A stretch of 37,272 nt of DNA, from assembly GCA_045646145.1 (NCBI GenBank), contig JAZRKE010000005.1, positions 1 to 37,272 on the forward strand, given 5' to 3'. The notes below the pieces were generated by a model. That model was not told the origin of the DNA. It did no database searches and saw only the letters and a program-made list of their open reading frames with translations. Shown one piece after another: positions 29,966-37,272 of this stretch (the stretch's first letter is position 1; each line of letters opens with the position of its first letter). Both the position numbers and the translations under genes were made by a program. The stretch is from SIG565 sp045646145. GTDB lineage: Bacteria; Bacillota; Clostridia; Oscillospirales; Acutalibacteraceae.

Positions 29966-31948
29966 ATGGCAACAAAGAAAGCAGTATACGATAATGAAAG
30001 TATAAGTCAGCTTAAAGGTCCTGACCAAGTGCGGCTTCGTCCGGGCGTTATATTCGGTTCGGATGATATTGAGGGCTGTAAGCATTCGGTTTTCGAAATT
30101 ATTTCCAATTCAATAGACGAAGCAAGGGAAGGACACGGTAATAAAATTGTTGTAACCAAATTTACCGATGGCTCTGTTGAGGTGCAGGATTTCGGACGAG
30201 GTGCACCGGTGGATTTTAATAATAAGGAACAGCGCTATAACTGGGAGCTTATCTTCTGCGAACTTTATGCAGGCGGTAAGTATAACACCAATGCGGGCGC
30301 TAACTATGAGTATTCAATAGGTCTTAATGGATTGGGACTATGTGCTACACAGTTCGCCAGTGAATATATGGACGTTGAGATAAAACGAGACGGATTTAAA
30401 TATACCCTTCATTTCGAAAAGGGATTTAATGTAGGCGGATTACACAAGGAAGAGTATGCAGGTCGGGATACGGGCACCAAGATTAAATGGAAGCCTGATA
30501 TTAAGGTGTTCACCGAAATAGATATTCCGTCGGGCGAATTAATGGACACTATGCGCCGTCAGGCAATAGTAAATAAAGGGCTTTTGTTTATATTCCGTGA
30601 GCAAAAGGGCGCTCGCTTTGAAACCACCGAGTTTCAGTATAAGGACGGTATTACTGAGTTCTTAGCCGAAACGGTGAGCGACACTAATTTAACAGGAATT
30701 CAGACCTGGTCAGGCGAAAGAAAGGGGCGCGACCGCGAGGACAGGCCCGAATATAATGTTAAAATAAATCTTGCATTCTGTTTCTCTAATAAAACACGAA
30801 TGCTCGAATATTACCATAACTCAAGTTGGCTTGAAAATGGCGGCTCGCCCGATAGAGCCGTTAAAAGCGCTTTTACATCGCAGATAGATGCTTATATAAA
30901 GAATGTAGGTAAATATAAAGGTAATGAAAGCAAAATAACCTTTTCAGATATTCAGGAAAGTTTAGCGCTCGTTACCAACTGCTTTTCAACCATAGCGTCC
31001 TACGAAAATCAAACCAAAAAGAGCGTTACAAATAAGTTTATTTATGACGCTATGAACGAGTTTATCCGCCGTCAGCTTGAAATCTATTTTATTGAAAACA
31101 AGGCCCAGGCAGATAAAATTGCCGACCAGATACTAATAAACAAGCGCAGCCGTGAGCGAAGCGAAAGAGAGAGGCTTAACCTTAAAAAAACACTGCAGTC
31201 AAGCGGCGGTATGGTGGACAGAGTTCAGAAATTTGTTGACTGCCGCACAAAAGATGTTACTCAGCGTGAAATATTCATAGTTGAGGGTGATTCGGCATTA
31301 GGCTCTTGTAAGCTCGCCCGCGACCCGGATTTTCAGGCTATAATGCCGGTCCGTGGTAAAATCCTTAACTGCTTAAAGGCTGAGTACGATAAGGTATTTA
31401 AGAGTGAAATTATTACCGATTTACTCAAAGTGCTCGGTTGCGGTGTTGAGGTAAAGAGTAAGGCTAATAAGGATTTATCCACCTTTAACCTTGATAATCT
31501 TCGTTGGAACAAGATTATTATCTGTACCGATGCCGATGTCGATGGCTTTCAGATAAGAACGCTTATTTTAACTATGATTTACCGTGTTATGCCAACACTG
31601 ATTAAAGAGGGAAAGGTGTATATCGCCGAAACACCTCTTTATGAGATAAACACTAAGGATATGACCTATTTTGCCTATGATGAAAACGAGAAGAACGAAA
31701 TTTTAGGTAAAATAGGGGATAAAAAGTATACCCTGCAGCGTTCTAAAGGTCTAGGCGAAAACCAACCCGATATGATGAACTTAACCACAATGAACCCTGA
31801 AACCAGAAGACTCATAAAGGTTATGCCGAGCGATGCTGAGGCTACCGCCAATATGTTTGATTTACTGCTCGGCGACAATCTTCAGGGCAGAAAAGAATTT
31901 ATCGCCGATTACGGATATATGTATATCGACGATGCAGATTTAAGTTAG
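29966..31948 (+). CDS. parE: Type IIA topoisomerase ATPase subunit (ParE/GyrB-like)
   Basis: ATPase subunit of a type II topoisomerase that passes one duplex through another. 660 residues. GHKL ATPase motifs are present but divergent: EIISNSIDEAREG (Asn and Glu of the ATP site), QDFGRGAPVD and IGLNGLGLCATQF. The TOPRIM domain has IFIVEGDSALGSCKLARD, MPVRGKILN and CTDADVDG, the metal-binding acidic triad. The final block is SKGLGENQPDMMN. The partner gene starts 12 bases downstream. The lack of a GyrA box in the partner favours topoisomerase IV over gyrase, so the symbol is tentative. The ATPase pocket differs from canonical GyrB more than a housekeeping gyrase would. Confidence 0.85.
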   Translation: MATKKAVYDNESISQLKGPDQVRLRPGVIFGSDDIEGCKHSVFEIISNSIDEAREGHGNKIVVTKFTDGSVEVQDFGRGAPVDFNNKEQRYNWELIFCELYAGGKYNTNAGANYEYSIGLNGLGLCATQFASEYMDVEIKRDGFKYTLHFEKGFNVGGLHKEEYAGRDTGTKIKWKPDIKVFTEIDIPSGELMDTMRRQAIVNKGLLFIFREQKGARFETTEFQYKDGITEFLAETVSDTNLTGIQTWSGERKGRDREDRPEYNVKINLAFCFSNKTRMLEYYHNSSWLENGGSPDRAVKSAFTSQIDAYIKNVGKYKGNESKITFSDIQESLALVTNCFSTIASYENQTKKSVTNKFIYDAMNEFIRRQLEIYFIENKAQADKIADQILINKRSRERSERERLNLKKTLQSSGGMVDRVQKFVDCRTKDVTQREIFIVEGDSALGSCKLARDPDFQAIMPVRGKILNCLKAEYDKVFKSEIITDLLKVLGCGVEVKSKANKDLSTFNLDNLRWNKIIICTDADVDGFQIRTLILTMIYRVMPTLIKEGKVYIAETPLYEINTKDMTYFAYDENEKNEILGKIGDKKYTLQRSKGLGENQPDMMNLTTMNPETRRLIKVMPSDAEATANMFDLLLGDNLQGRKEFIADYGYMYIDDADLS

Positions 31949-31960
31949 GAGGGATTTTAG

Positions 31961-34198
31961 TTGGCACCAAGAAAGAAAAAAGAAGAAAAAGTAAAAATTA
32001 CTCCTAAAATCGATAATACCTATATTGCAGGCGCAGGACTGACTGTAGAACAGCCTATCGTCAGAACACTTGAAACCAACTATATGCCTTATGCTATGAG
32101 CGTTATTGTGTCGCGCGCCATTCCTGAAATTGACGGTTTTAAGCCCTCCCACCGAAAGCTACTGTATACAATGTATATGATGGGGCTTATAAACGGTGGT
32201 ACAATTAAATCGGCTAATATTGTAGGACGCACTATGCAACTAAACCCTCACGGCGATGCTGCCATTTATGAAACAATGGTGAGACTCTCTGAGGGCTATC
32301 AGGCGCTTTTGCACCCTTATGTAAAATCTAAGGGCTCGTTCGGTAAAGCTTATTCTCGCGATATGGCTTATGCCGCCTCGCGTTATACAGAAGCCAAACT
32401 CGCGCCTATTGCGAGTGAGCTTTTTGCCGATATTGATAAGGATACTGTCGATTTTGTTGATAACTACGATGCAACCCTTAAAGAGCCGACGCTCTTTCCC
32501 GTAACCTTCCCGAGCGTGCTTGTAAATGCTAACACAGGTATTGCCGTAGGAATGGCGAGTTCAATCTGTTCATTCAATTTAACCGAGGTCTGCAGAACTA
32601 CCATTGAATATATTAAGGATAACGACATTAATGTTGCCGATACCCTTATAGCGCCTGATTTTTCAATAGGAGGTCAGCTTTTATATGACCGAGCCGAAAT
32701 TGAAAAGATTTACGAAACGGGTCGCGGCAGCTTTAAGGTGCGCGGAGTTTATAATTACGATAAGTCGCAAAACTGTATTGATATTACCGAAATTCCGCCT
32801 ACAACCACCTCCGAAGCCATAATTGAAAAGGTGATAGACCTTGTAAAACAAAAGAAAATAACCGAAATTAACGATATCCGTGATGAAAAAGGTCTTAAGG
32901 GCCTTAAAATCACCATTGATTTAAAGCGCGGAGTAGATGTCGAAAAGTTTATGAAAAAGCTTTTTAAAATGACTCCTTTGCAGGATAGTTTTTCTTGTAA
33001 CTTTAATATCCTTATCGCAGGCTCGCCGAGGGTAATGGGTGTTAAAGAGATTATCAGCGAGTGGGTGGCATTCCGTGCCGAGTGCGTTCGCCGCAGAGTT
33101 TATTTTAATCTCTCAAAGGCAAGAGATAGGCTGCATCTATTAAAGGGCCTTCAAAAAATTCTGCTCGATATTGACAAGGCTATTAAAATCGTTCGCGAAA
33201 CCGCCGAGGAAAAAGAAGTTGTGCCAAACTTAATGATAGGCTTCGGTATCGACGAAATTCAGGCGGAATATGTAGCTGAAATTAAATTGCGTCACTTAAA
33301 TCGTGAGTATATCTTGAAAAGACTTGAGGATATAGAAAATCTTGAAAAAGATATAGCCGAAATGGAAAGCATACTCTCGAGCCGCACCAAGATAGCGAGA
33401 ATTATAATAAACGAGCTTGAAAACGTAATTAAGAAATATGGTGTCGAGCGTAAAACTCAGCTTATAACTGCCGCAGACGAGGCGGAATACAGCGAGGAGG
33501 AAGAGGTCGACGAATCCCCCGTAACGCTATTCTTCACCAAAGAGGGCTACTTTAAGAAAATTACTCCGCAATCCCTCAGAATGAGCGGTGAACAGAAACT
33601 TAAAGAGGGCGACGAGATTATCATCACCGAGGAGGCAACCAATGCCCACGAACTTATTTTCTTTACAAATAAGCATCAGGCGTATAAAGCCAAGGTTTCC
33701 GATTTTGCCGACGGTAAGGCAAGTCTTCTCGGCGACTTTGTTCCTAGTAAACTAGGCTTCGATGAGGGCGAAACGGCAATTTATATGGTAGCCACAAGGG
33801 ATTATAAAGGTAATGTCCTCTTTGTATTCGATAATGGTAGAGTTTCAAAGGTATCTCTTTCCGCTTACCAGACCAAAACCAATCGTAAAAAGCTTGTCGG
33901 CGCCTACTGTGATAAATTCACTCTGCACTCGGTAATCTATATGGATGAGGAGGGCGACATAATGCTTACCTCAACCAATGGCAGAATACTGCTTGTAACC
34001 TCCGCCGCTTTACAGATTAAAACAACGAGGGATAATAGCGGCGTTGCGGTTATGACGCAGAAAAAGGGTCAGCGTATTTATGACGCCCAAAGGTATATTA
34101 AGGGTACGCTTCCTAACGAGCATCGCTACCGCACCCGTAATCTGCCTGCCGCAGGTAGCTTTAAACAGGCGGATGTAGCCGAACAGTTAACAATATAA
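31961..34198 (+). CDS. parC: Type IIA topoisomerase DNA-cleaving subunit (ParC/GyrA-like)
   Basis: DNA-breaking subunit paired with the upstream ATPase. 745 residues, TTG start at 31961 after AGGAGGG. The catalytic tyrosine is Tyr142 in AASRYTEAKL. The winged-helix core (KPSHRKLLYTMYMMGL) and the coiled-coil tower (about 390-500) are present. The C-terminal beta-pinwheel (SPVTLFFTKEGYFKKITPQS onward) lacks a GyrA box (QRGGKG), which indicates decatenation rather than supercoiling. In the quinolone region NPHGDAAIYE the position of E. coli GyrA Ser83 is Ala and Asp87 is Glu. Confidence 0.85.
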   Translation: MAPRKKKEEKVKITPKIDNTYIAGAGLTVEQPIVRTLETNYMPYAMSVIVSRAIPEIDGFKPSHRKLLYTMYMMGLINGGTIKSANIVGRTMQLNPHGDAAIYETMVRLSEGYQALLHPYVKSKGSFGKAYSRDMAYAASRYTEAKLAPIASELFADIDKDTVDFVDNYDATLKEPTLFPVTFPSVLVNANTGIAVGMASSICSFNLTEVCRTTIEYIKDNDINVADTLIAPDFSIGGQLLYDRAEIEKIYETGRGSFKVRGVYNYDKSQNCIDITEIPPTTTSEAIIEKVIDLVKQKKITEINDIRDEKGLKGLKITIDLKRGVDVEKFMKKLFKMTPLQDSFSCNFNILIAGSPRVMGVKEIISEWVAFRAECVRRRVYFNLSKARDRLHLLKGLQKILLDIDKAIKIVRETAEEKEVVPNLMIGFGIDEIQAEYVAEIKLRHLNREYILKRLEDIENLEKDIAEMESILSSRTKIARIIINELENVIKKYGVERKTQLITAADEAEYSEEEEVDESPVTLFFTKEGYFKKITPQSLRMSGEQKLKEGDEIIITEEATNAHELIFFTNKHQAYKAKVSDFADGKASLLGDFVPSKLGFDEGETAIYMVATRDYKGNVLFVFDNGRVSKVSLSAYQTKTNRKKLVGAYCDKFTLHSVIYMDEEGDIMLTSTNGRILLVTSAALQIKTTRDNSGVAVMTQKKGQRIYDAQRYIKGTLPNEHRYRTRNLPAAGSFKQADVAEQLTI

Positions 34199-34207
34199 TA
34201 ACAAAAA

Positions 34208-34240
34208 CGAGCCGCCCGAGGTAACCCCCGAGCGGCTGTC
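34208..34240 (+). terminator. Probable terminator after parC
   Basis: GAGCCGC and GCGGCT arms flank a GC-rich inner part (CCGAGGTAACCCCCGAG). A clean T-run is lacking, so this is a weaker terminator. A second inverted pair, TGTCAGCTGAAA and TTTCAACTGACA, lies further on (about 34237-34282). Confidence 0.5.
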
Positions 34241-34325
34241 AGCTGAAATTAAAACAAACGCAAATTCACTTTTCAACTGACATTATAATTGTGTGAAAAA
34301 TTTCATTAATTATTTAAGGAAATGT

Positions 34326-34354
34326 TTGACAAAATCTTATATTTACTATAATAT
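34326..34354 (+). promoter_or_regulatory. Predicted promoter of valS
   Basis: TTGACA (34326-34331) and, at 17 bases, TAATAT (34349-34354); a better hexamer, TATAAT (34347-34352), lies at 15 bases. The start codon is 22 bases on. No T-box leader (antiterminator with GGTGGNACCGCG) is present. Confidence 0.6.
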
Positions 34355-34376
34355 ATGTTTTTGGAGTTGATATATA

Positions 34377-37010
34377 ATGAGCAAAGAATTAGCTAAACAG
34401 TATGACCCTAAAGCCGTTGAGGACCGAATTTATAAAACGTGGCTTGACGGTAACTATTTTCACGCTAAATGTGAAGAGGGGAAGGATACCTATACTATAG
34501 TTATCCCACCACCCAATATTACAGGTCAACTGCATATGGGACATGCCCTAGATAATACTTTACAGGATATTCTTATCCGTTTTAAGCGTATGCAGGGCTA
34601 CGATACTTTGTGGCTTCCCGGTACCGACCACGCATCGATTGCTACCGAAGCCAAAATAGTCGAGGCTATGCGCAAAGAGGGCATAACCAAGGACGATATC
34701 GGCCGTGATGGCTTTTTAGAGCGTGCTTGGAAGTGGAAGGAGCAGTACGGCGGCAGAATTATCGAGCAGCTTAAAAAACTCGGTTCTTCTTGTGATTGGG
34801 AGCGTGAGCGCTTTACACTCGACGAAGGCTGTAGTGAAGCCGTAAAAGAGGTGTTTGTAAAGCTTTACGAAAAGGGACTTATCTATAGGGGCGAGAGAAT
34901 TATTAACTGGTGCCCCAAGTGTCTTACATCTATTTCCGTTGCCGAGGTTGAATATGAGGAGCAGGCAGGTCATTTCTGGCATCTTCGCTATCCACTCGTA
35001 GACGGTAGCGGCTATTTAGAACTTGCTACAACCCGTCCCGAAACATTACTCGGAGATACCGCCGTTGCAGTAAACCCGAATGATGAGAGATATAAAGACC
35101 TTGTCGGCAAAATGCTCGATTTACCGCTTGTTCATCGTCAGATACCCATCGTTGCTGACGATTATGTTGAAATGGATTTCGGTACGGGCGTTGTTAAAAT
35201 CACACCCGCCCACGACCCGAATGACTTTGAGGTGGGGCTTCGTCATAATCTTCCTGTTATCAACGTTATGACCGACGATGCTAAGATTACCGCCGATTAT
35301 CCGAAATATGCAGGAATGGATAGATATGAAGCAAGAAAAGCCATAGTTGCCGATTTAGAGGCTGAGGGTGCGCTCGTAAAAATTGAGGACTATAGCCATA
35401 ATGTCGGCACCTGTTACCGTTGCTCGACCACCGTTGAGCCGCGCGTTTCAAAACAGTGGTTCGTTAAGATGAAGCCGCTTGCTACACCTGCCATTGATGC
35501 CGTTAAAAATGGTGACACCAAATTCGTTCCTCAGCGTTTCGAAAAGGTATATTTCCATTGGCTTGAGAATATAAGAGATTGGTGTATTTCCCGTCAGCTC
35601 TGGTGGGGGCACAGAATTCCCGCTTGGTACTGTGCCGACTGCGGTGAGATTACAGTTTCTAAAACAGATGCTACCGAATGTAAGCACTGCGGCAGCAAAA
35701 ATATAACCCAAGACCCCGACACACTCGATACTTGGTTCTCTTCGGCTCTTTGGCCCTTCTCAACTTTAGGTTGGCCTAATGAGACCGAGGACTTTAAGCA
35801 TTATTATCCCACCAATACTTTGGTTACAGGTTACGATATTATTCCGTTTTGGGTAATGCGTATGATGTTCTCAGGAATTGAGCAAACGGGTGAGGTTCCT
35901 TTCAATACCGTGCTTATTCACGGTCTTGTAAGAGATTCTCAGGGAAGAAAAATGTCTAAGTCGCTCGGCAACGGTGTAGACCCGCTTGAAGTTATCTCCG
36001 AGTACGGCGCCGATGCCCTCAGATTTTCCCTCGCTACTGGTAACAGCCCCGGTAATGATATGCGCTATATACCCGAGCGAGTAGAGGCAAGTCGCAACTT
36101 TGCCAATAAGCTCTGGAATGCAGCGAGATATCTGCTTATGAATCTTAAATCTGATGAGGTTTTACCGCTTTCTTCAGAACTTGCACTTGAAGATAAATGG
36201 ATAATTTCCAAATATAACCGCCTCATATCCGAGGTTACCGATAATCTCGATAAATTTGAATTAGGTCTTGCCGTTCAGAAACTGTACGACTTTATTTGGG
36301 ACATTTATTGTGATTGGTATATTGAAATTTCAAAGGCTCGCTTAAACGGTGAGGATGAGACATCTGCTAATACCGCACGTGCAGTTTTACTTTATGTGTT
36401 TGACGGTATATTAAAGCTACTCCATCCCTTTATGCCGTTTATAACCGAGGAAATCTGGCAGTCCATTCCGCACGGAAACTCACCCGCATTAATGGTGTCC
36501 GAGTGGCCTAAATATAAAAAGGAACTCGATTTTTGTTCTGACGAAGCTGAGTTCGAAAAGATTATGTCGGCTATCCGTGCAATCCGTAATCGAAGGAATG
36601 AGATGAATGTTCCACCCTCTAAAAAGGCAAAGGTTTGTATCGCCTCCAGCTTTGCAGATACCTTCAAAAAGGGTGAAAACTTTATCTGCCGATTAGCTTC
36701 GGCTTCAAGCGTTGAAACGGACACAGAATTCGATATGCCCGATGCCGTTTGCATTATTACTGACGACGCTAAAATTTATCTGCCACTCGCAGAGCTTGTA
36801 GATTTCTCAGCCGAAATCGAGCGACTCGAAAAAGAACTCGCAAAAGCCCAGGTTGATAAGGACTTCTTCGAAAAGAAACTCAACAACCCGAACTTCGTAG
36901 CCAAAGCCCCCGAGGCTTTAGTTGCTACTCAGCGTGAGCAGCTCGCCAAGGTTCTTGATAAAATTGAAAATATAAATTCTCAAATCGCAGATTTAAAGGT
37001 GAAAATCTAA
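34377..37010 (+). CDS. valS: Valyl-tRNA synthetase
   Basis: Charges tRNA-Val. 877 residues, class I family length. HIGH-type motif HMGH in PPPNITGQLHMGHAL (about 43-57), and KMSKS in GRKMSKSLGN near 525. The editing domain has TTRPETLLGDTAVAVNPND. The zinc-like cysteine clusters are in NWCPKCLTSIS, and YCADCGEITVSK with CKHCGSKN. The C-terminal coiled-coil (FSAEIERLEKELAKAQVDKD onward) is typical of ValS. ATG 34377 follows TTGGAG. It is a single-gene unit with promoter and terminator. Confidence 0.97.
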   Translation: MSKELAKQYDPKAVEDRIYKTWLDGNYFHAKCEEGKDTYTIVIPPPNITGQLHMGHALDNTLQDILIRFKRMQGYDTLWLPGTDHASIATEAKIVEAMRKEGITKDDIGRDGFLERAWKWKEQYGGRIIEQLKKLGSSCDWERERFTLDEGCSEAVKEVFVKLYEKGLIYRGERIINWCPKCLTSISVAEVEYEEQAGHFWHLRYPLVDGSGYLELATTRPETLLGDTAVAVNPNDERYKDLVGKMLDLPLVHRQIPIVADDYVEMDFGTGVVKITPAHDPNDFEVGLRHNLPVINVMTDDAKITADYPKYAGMDRYEARKAIVADLEAEGALVKIEDYSHNVGTCYRCSTTVEPRVSKQWFVKMKPLATPAIDAVKNGDTKFVPQRFEKVYFHWLENIRDWCISRQLWWGHRIPAWYCADCGEITVSKTDATECKHCGSKNITQDPDTLDTWFSSALWPFSTLGWPNETEDFKHYYPTNTLVTGYDIIPFWVMRMMFSGIEQTGEVPFNTVLIHGLVRDSQGRKMSKSLGNGVDPLEVISEYGADALRFSLATGNSPGNDMRYIPERVEASRNFANKLWNAARYLLMNLKSDEVLPLSSELALEDKWIISKYNRLISEVTDNLDKFELGLAVQKLYDFIWDIYCDWYIEISKARLNGEDETSANTARAVLLYVFDGILKLLHPFMPFITEEIWQSIPHGNSPALMVSEWPKYKKELDFCSDEAEFEKIMSAIRAIRNRRNEMNVPPSKKAKVCIASSFADTFKKGENFICRLASASSVETDTEFDMPDAVCIITDDAKIYLPLAELVDFSAEIERLEKELAKAQVDKDFFEKKLNNPNFVAKAPEALVATQREQLAKVLDKIENINSQIADLKVKI

Positions 37011-37015
37011 AGAAT

Positions 37016-37049
37016 AAACAGCCATCTGAATTCAGATGGCTGTTTTGCT
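37016..37049 (+). terminator. Intrinsic terminator of valS
   Basis: AAACAGCCATCTGAA (37016-37030) followed directly by its complement TTCAGATGGCTGTTT (37031-37045), a perfect palindrome centred on GAATTC, then TTGC. Confidence 0.9.
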
Positions 37050-37133
37050 ATTGTCCGTGACAAAGTTAACCCCCTGTTCTACAGGGGACAAAAAAATAGC
37101 TTTTAGCGAGGAGTAGAGTAGACAAGAAAATAG

Positions 37134-37187
37134 CTCCTTGGTATAGTAGAAGTGGTTTGCCGACCACACAACTAAAATATCAAGGAG
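37134..37187 (+). promoter_or_regulatory. Ribosome-site-sequestering hairpin of tnpA
   Basis: CTCCTTGGTAT (37134-37144) pairs with ATATCAAGGAG (37177-37187), 10 of 11 bases. The right arm contains most of the ribosome site AAGGAGG (37182-37188). An inner stem GTGGT (37152-37156) with ACCAC (37163-37167) supports the fold. It would limit transposase translation, as known for IS200. Confidence 0.75.
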
Positions 37188-37196
37188 GTCTTTATC

Positions 37197-37272
37197 GTGA
37201 AAGAAAAAGACATAAATAGTTTAGACCATACAAGCTGGAGATGTCAATACCATATTGTATTTGCGCCCAAAT
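37197..37272 (+). CDS. tnpA: IS200-like transposase TnpA, N-terminal fragment
   Basis: GTG start at 37197, eight bases after AAGGAGG. The 25 visible residues include KDINSLDHTSWRCQ and YHIVFAPK, which match the opening of IS200-type Y1 transposases (SLxHTxWxCxYHIVFxPKYRR). The catalytic HUH motif and tyrosine lie beyond the window. It would move the element as single-stranded DNA. Expression appears limited by the hairpin over the ribosome site. Confidence 0.9.
   Translation, partial: MKEKDINSLDHTSWRCQYHIVFAPK

Larger units (their letters stand above)
37060..37272 (+). mobile_element. IS200/IS605-family insertion sequence, left end (cut by window edge)
   Basis: The start of an IS200-like element. 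A subterminal hairpin CCCCTGT (37071-37077), loop TCT, ACAGGGG (37081-37087) is the kind of structure recognised by TnpA at the left end. A long leader then precedes the transposase. The exact left boundary is uncertain; it lies between the valS terminator and 37071. Only the first ~200 bases are in the window. Confidence 0.8.

Noticed and set aside
29808..29975. N-terminal extension of the HPr-like protein with a hydrophobic start
   Set aside because: It would cross the predicted promoter at 29836-29864 and lacks a ribosome site; the shorter start has GGAAGGTG.
34199..34376. T-box riboswitch ahead of valS
   Set aside because: The leader is too short and lacks the T-box sequence and antiterminator; only a promoter and an unrelated inverted pair are seen.

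Overview
The window looks like a chromosomal segment of a low-GC, Gram-positive anaerobe of the class Clostridia. The closest flavour is a gut Oscillospiraceae/Ruminococcaceae-type genome; this is an inference from gene content. The evidence is a ctsR-mcsA-mcsB-clpC stress operon with CtsR boxes, an smpB-ssrA pair whose tmRNA tag ends in VALAA, a UxaA/B/C hexuronate pathway, strong AGGAGG-type ribosome sites, GTG/TTG starts, and A/T-rich TTGACA/TATAAT promoters.

Layout. 1-2050 is the end of an integrated island: the C-terminus of an SSB-like protein, a 50-residue ORF, and a large serine recombinase whose reading frame runs antisense into the 3' end of ssrA, the likely attachment site. 2051-5120 (minus strand) holds ssrA, smpB and a membrane-anchored amidase. 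5335-7748 is a polar amino-acid ABC importer whose binding protein appears circularly permuted. 7920-10734 pairs the tRNA methylthiotransferase MtaB with a surface polysaccharide deacetylase. 10946-13458 is an ECF-type sigma factor and an overlapping membrane protein that is probably its anti-sigma partner. 13559-19313 (minus strand) is a galacturonate operon (GH4 alpha-galacturonidase, UxaB, UxaA, UxaC) with a divergent AraC regulator. 20424-22680 holds two small membrane proteins and a repeat-containing lipoprotein. 22895-24512 has a broken nagB, an RluA-type pseudouridine synthase and a 40-residue Cys-rich membrane peptide. 24757-29535 is the ctsR operon. 29577-34198 has an HPr-like protein divergent from a type IIA topoisomerase pair. 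valS follows, and the window ends in the first codons of an IS200/IS605-type transposase.

A miniature transposon family (about 273 bp, inverted ends starting GCCAAAGCATTTAAACCC, TA on both sides) occurs three times, with a possible solo end at 20273. Every copy has the same orientation relative to the genes it sits with. One copy lies between uxaA and uxaC and its junction forms the uxaA stop codon. One lies just upstream of the CtsR-controlled promoter. One lies between mcsB and clpC and encodes the last residues and stop of McsB.

No complete new defence or mobile system is visible. The most unusual items are the permuted substrate-binding protein, the stop-codon-forming miniature transposons, the recombinase/ssrA junction, and the sigma factor partner with a SecD-like extracellular domain.
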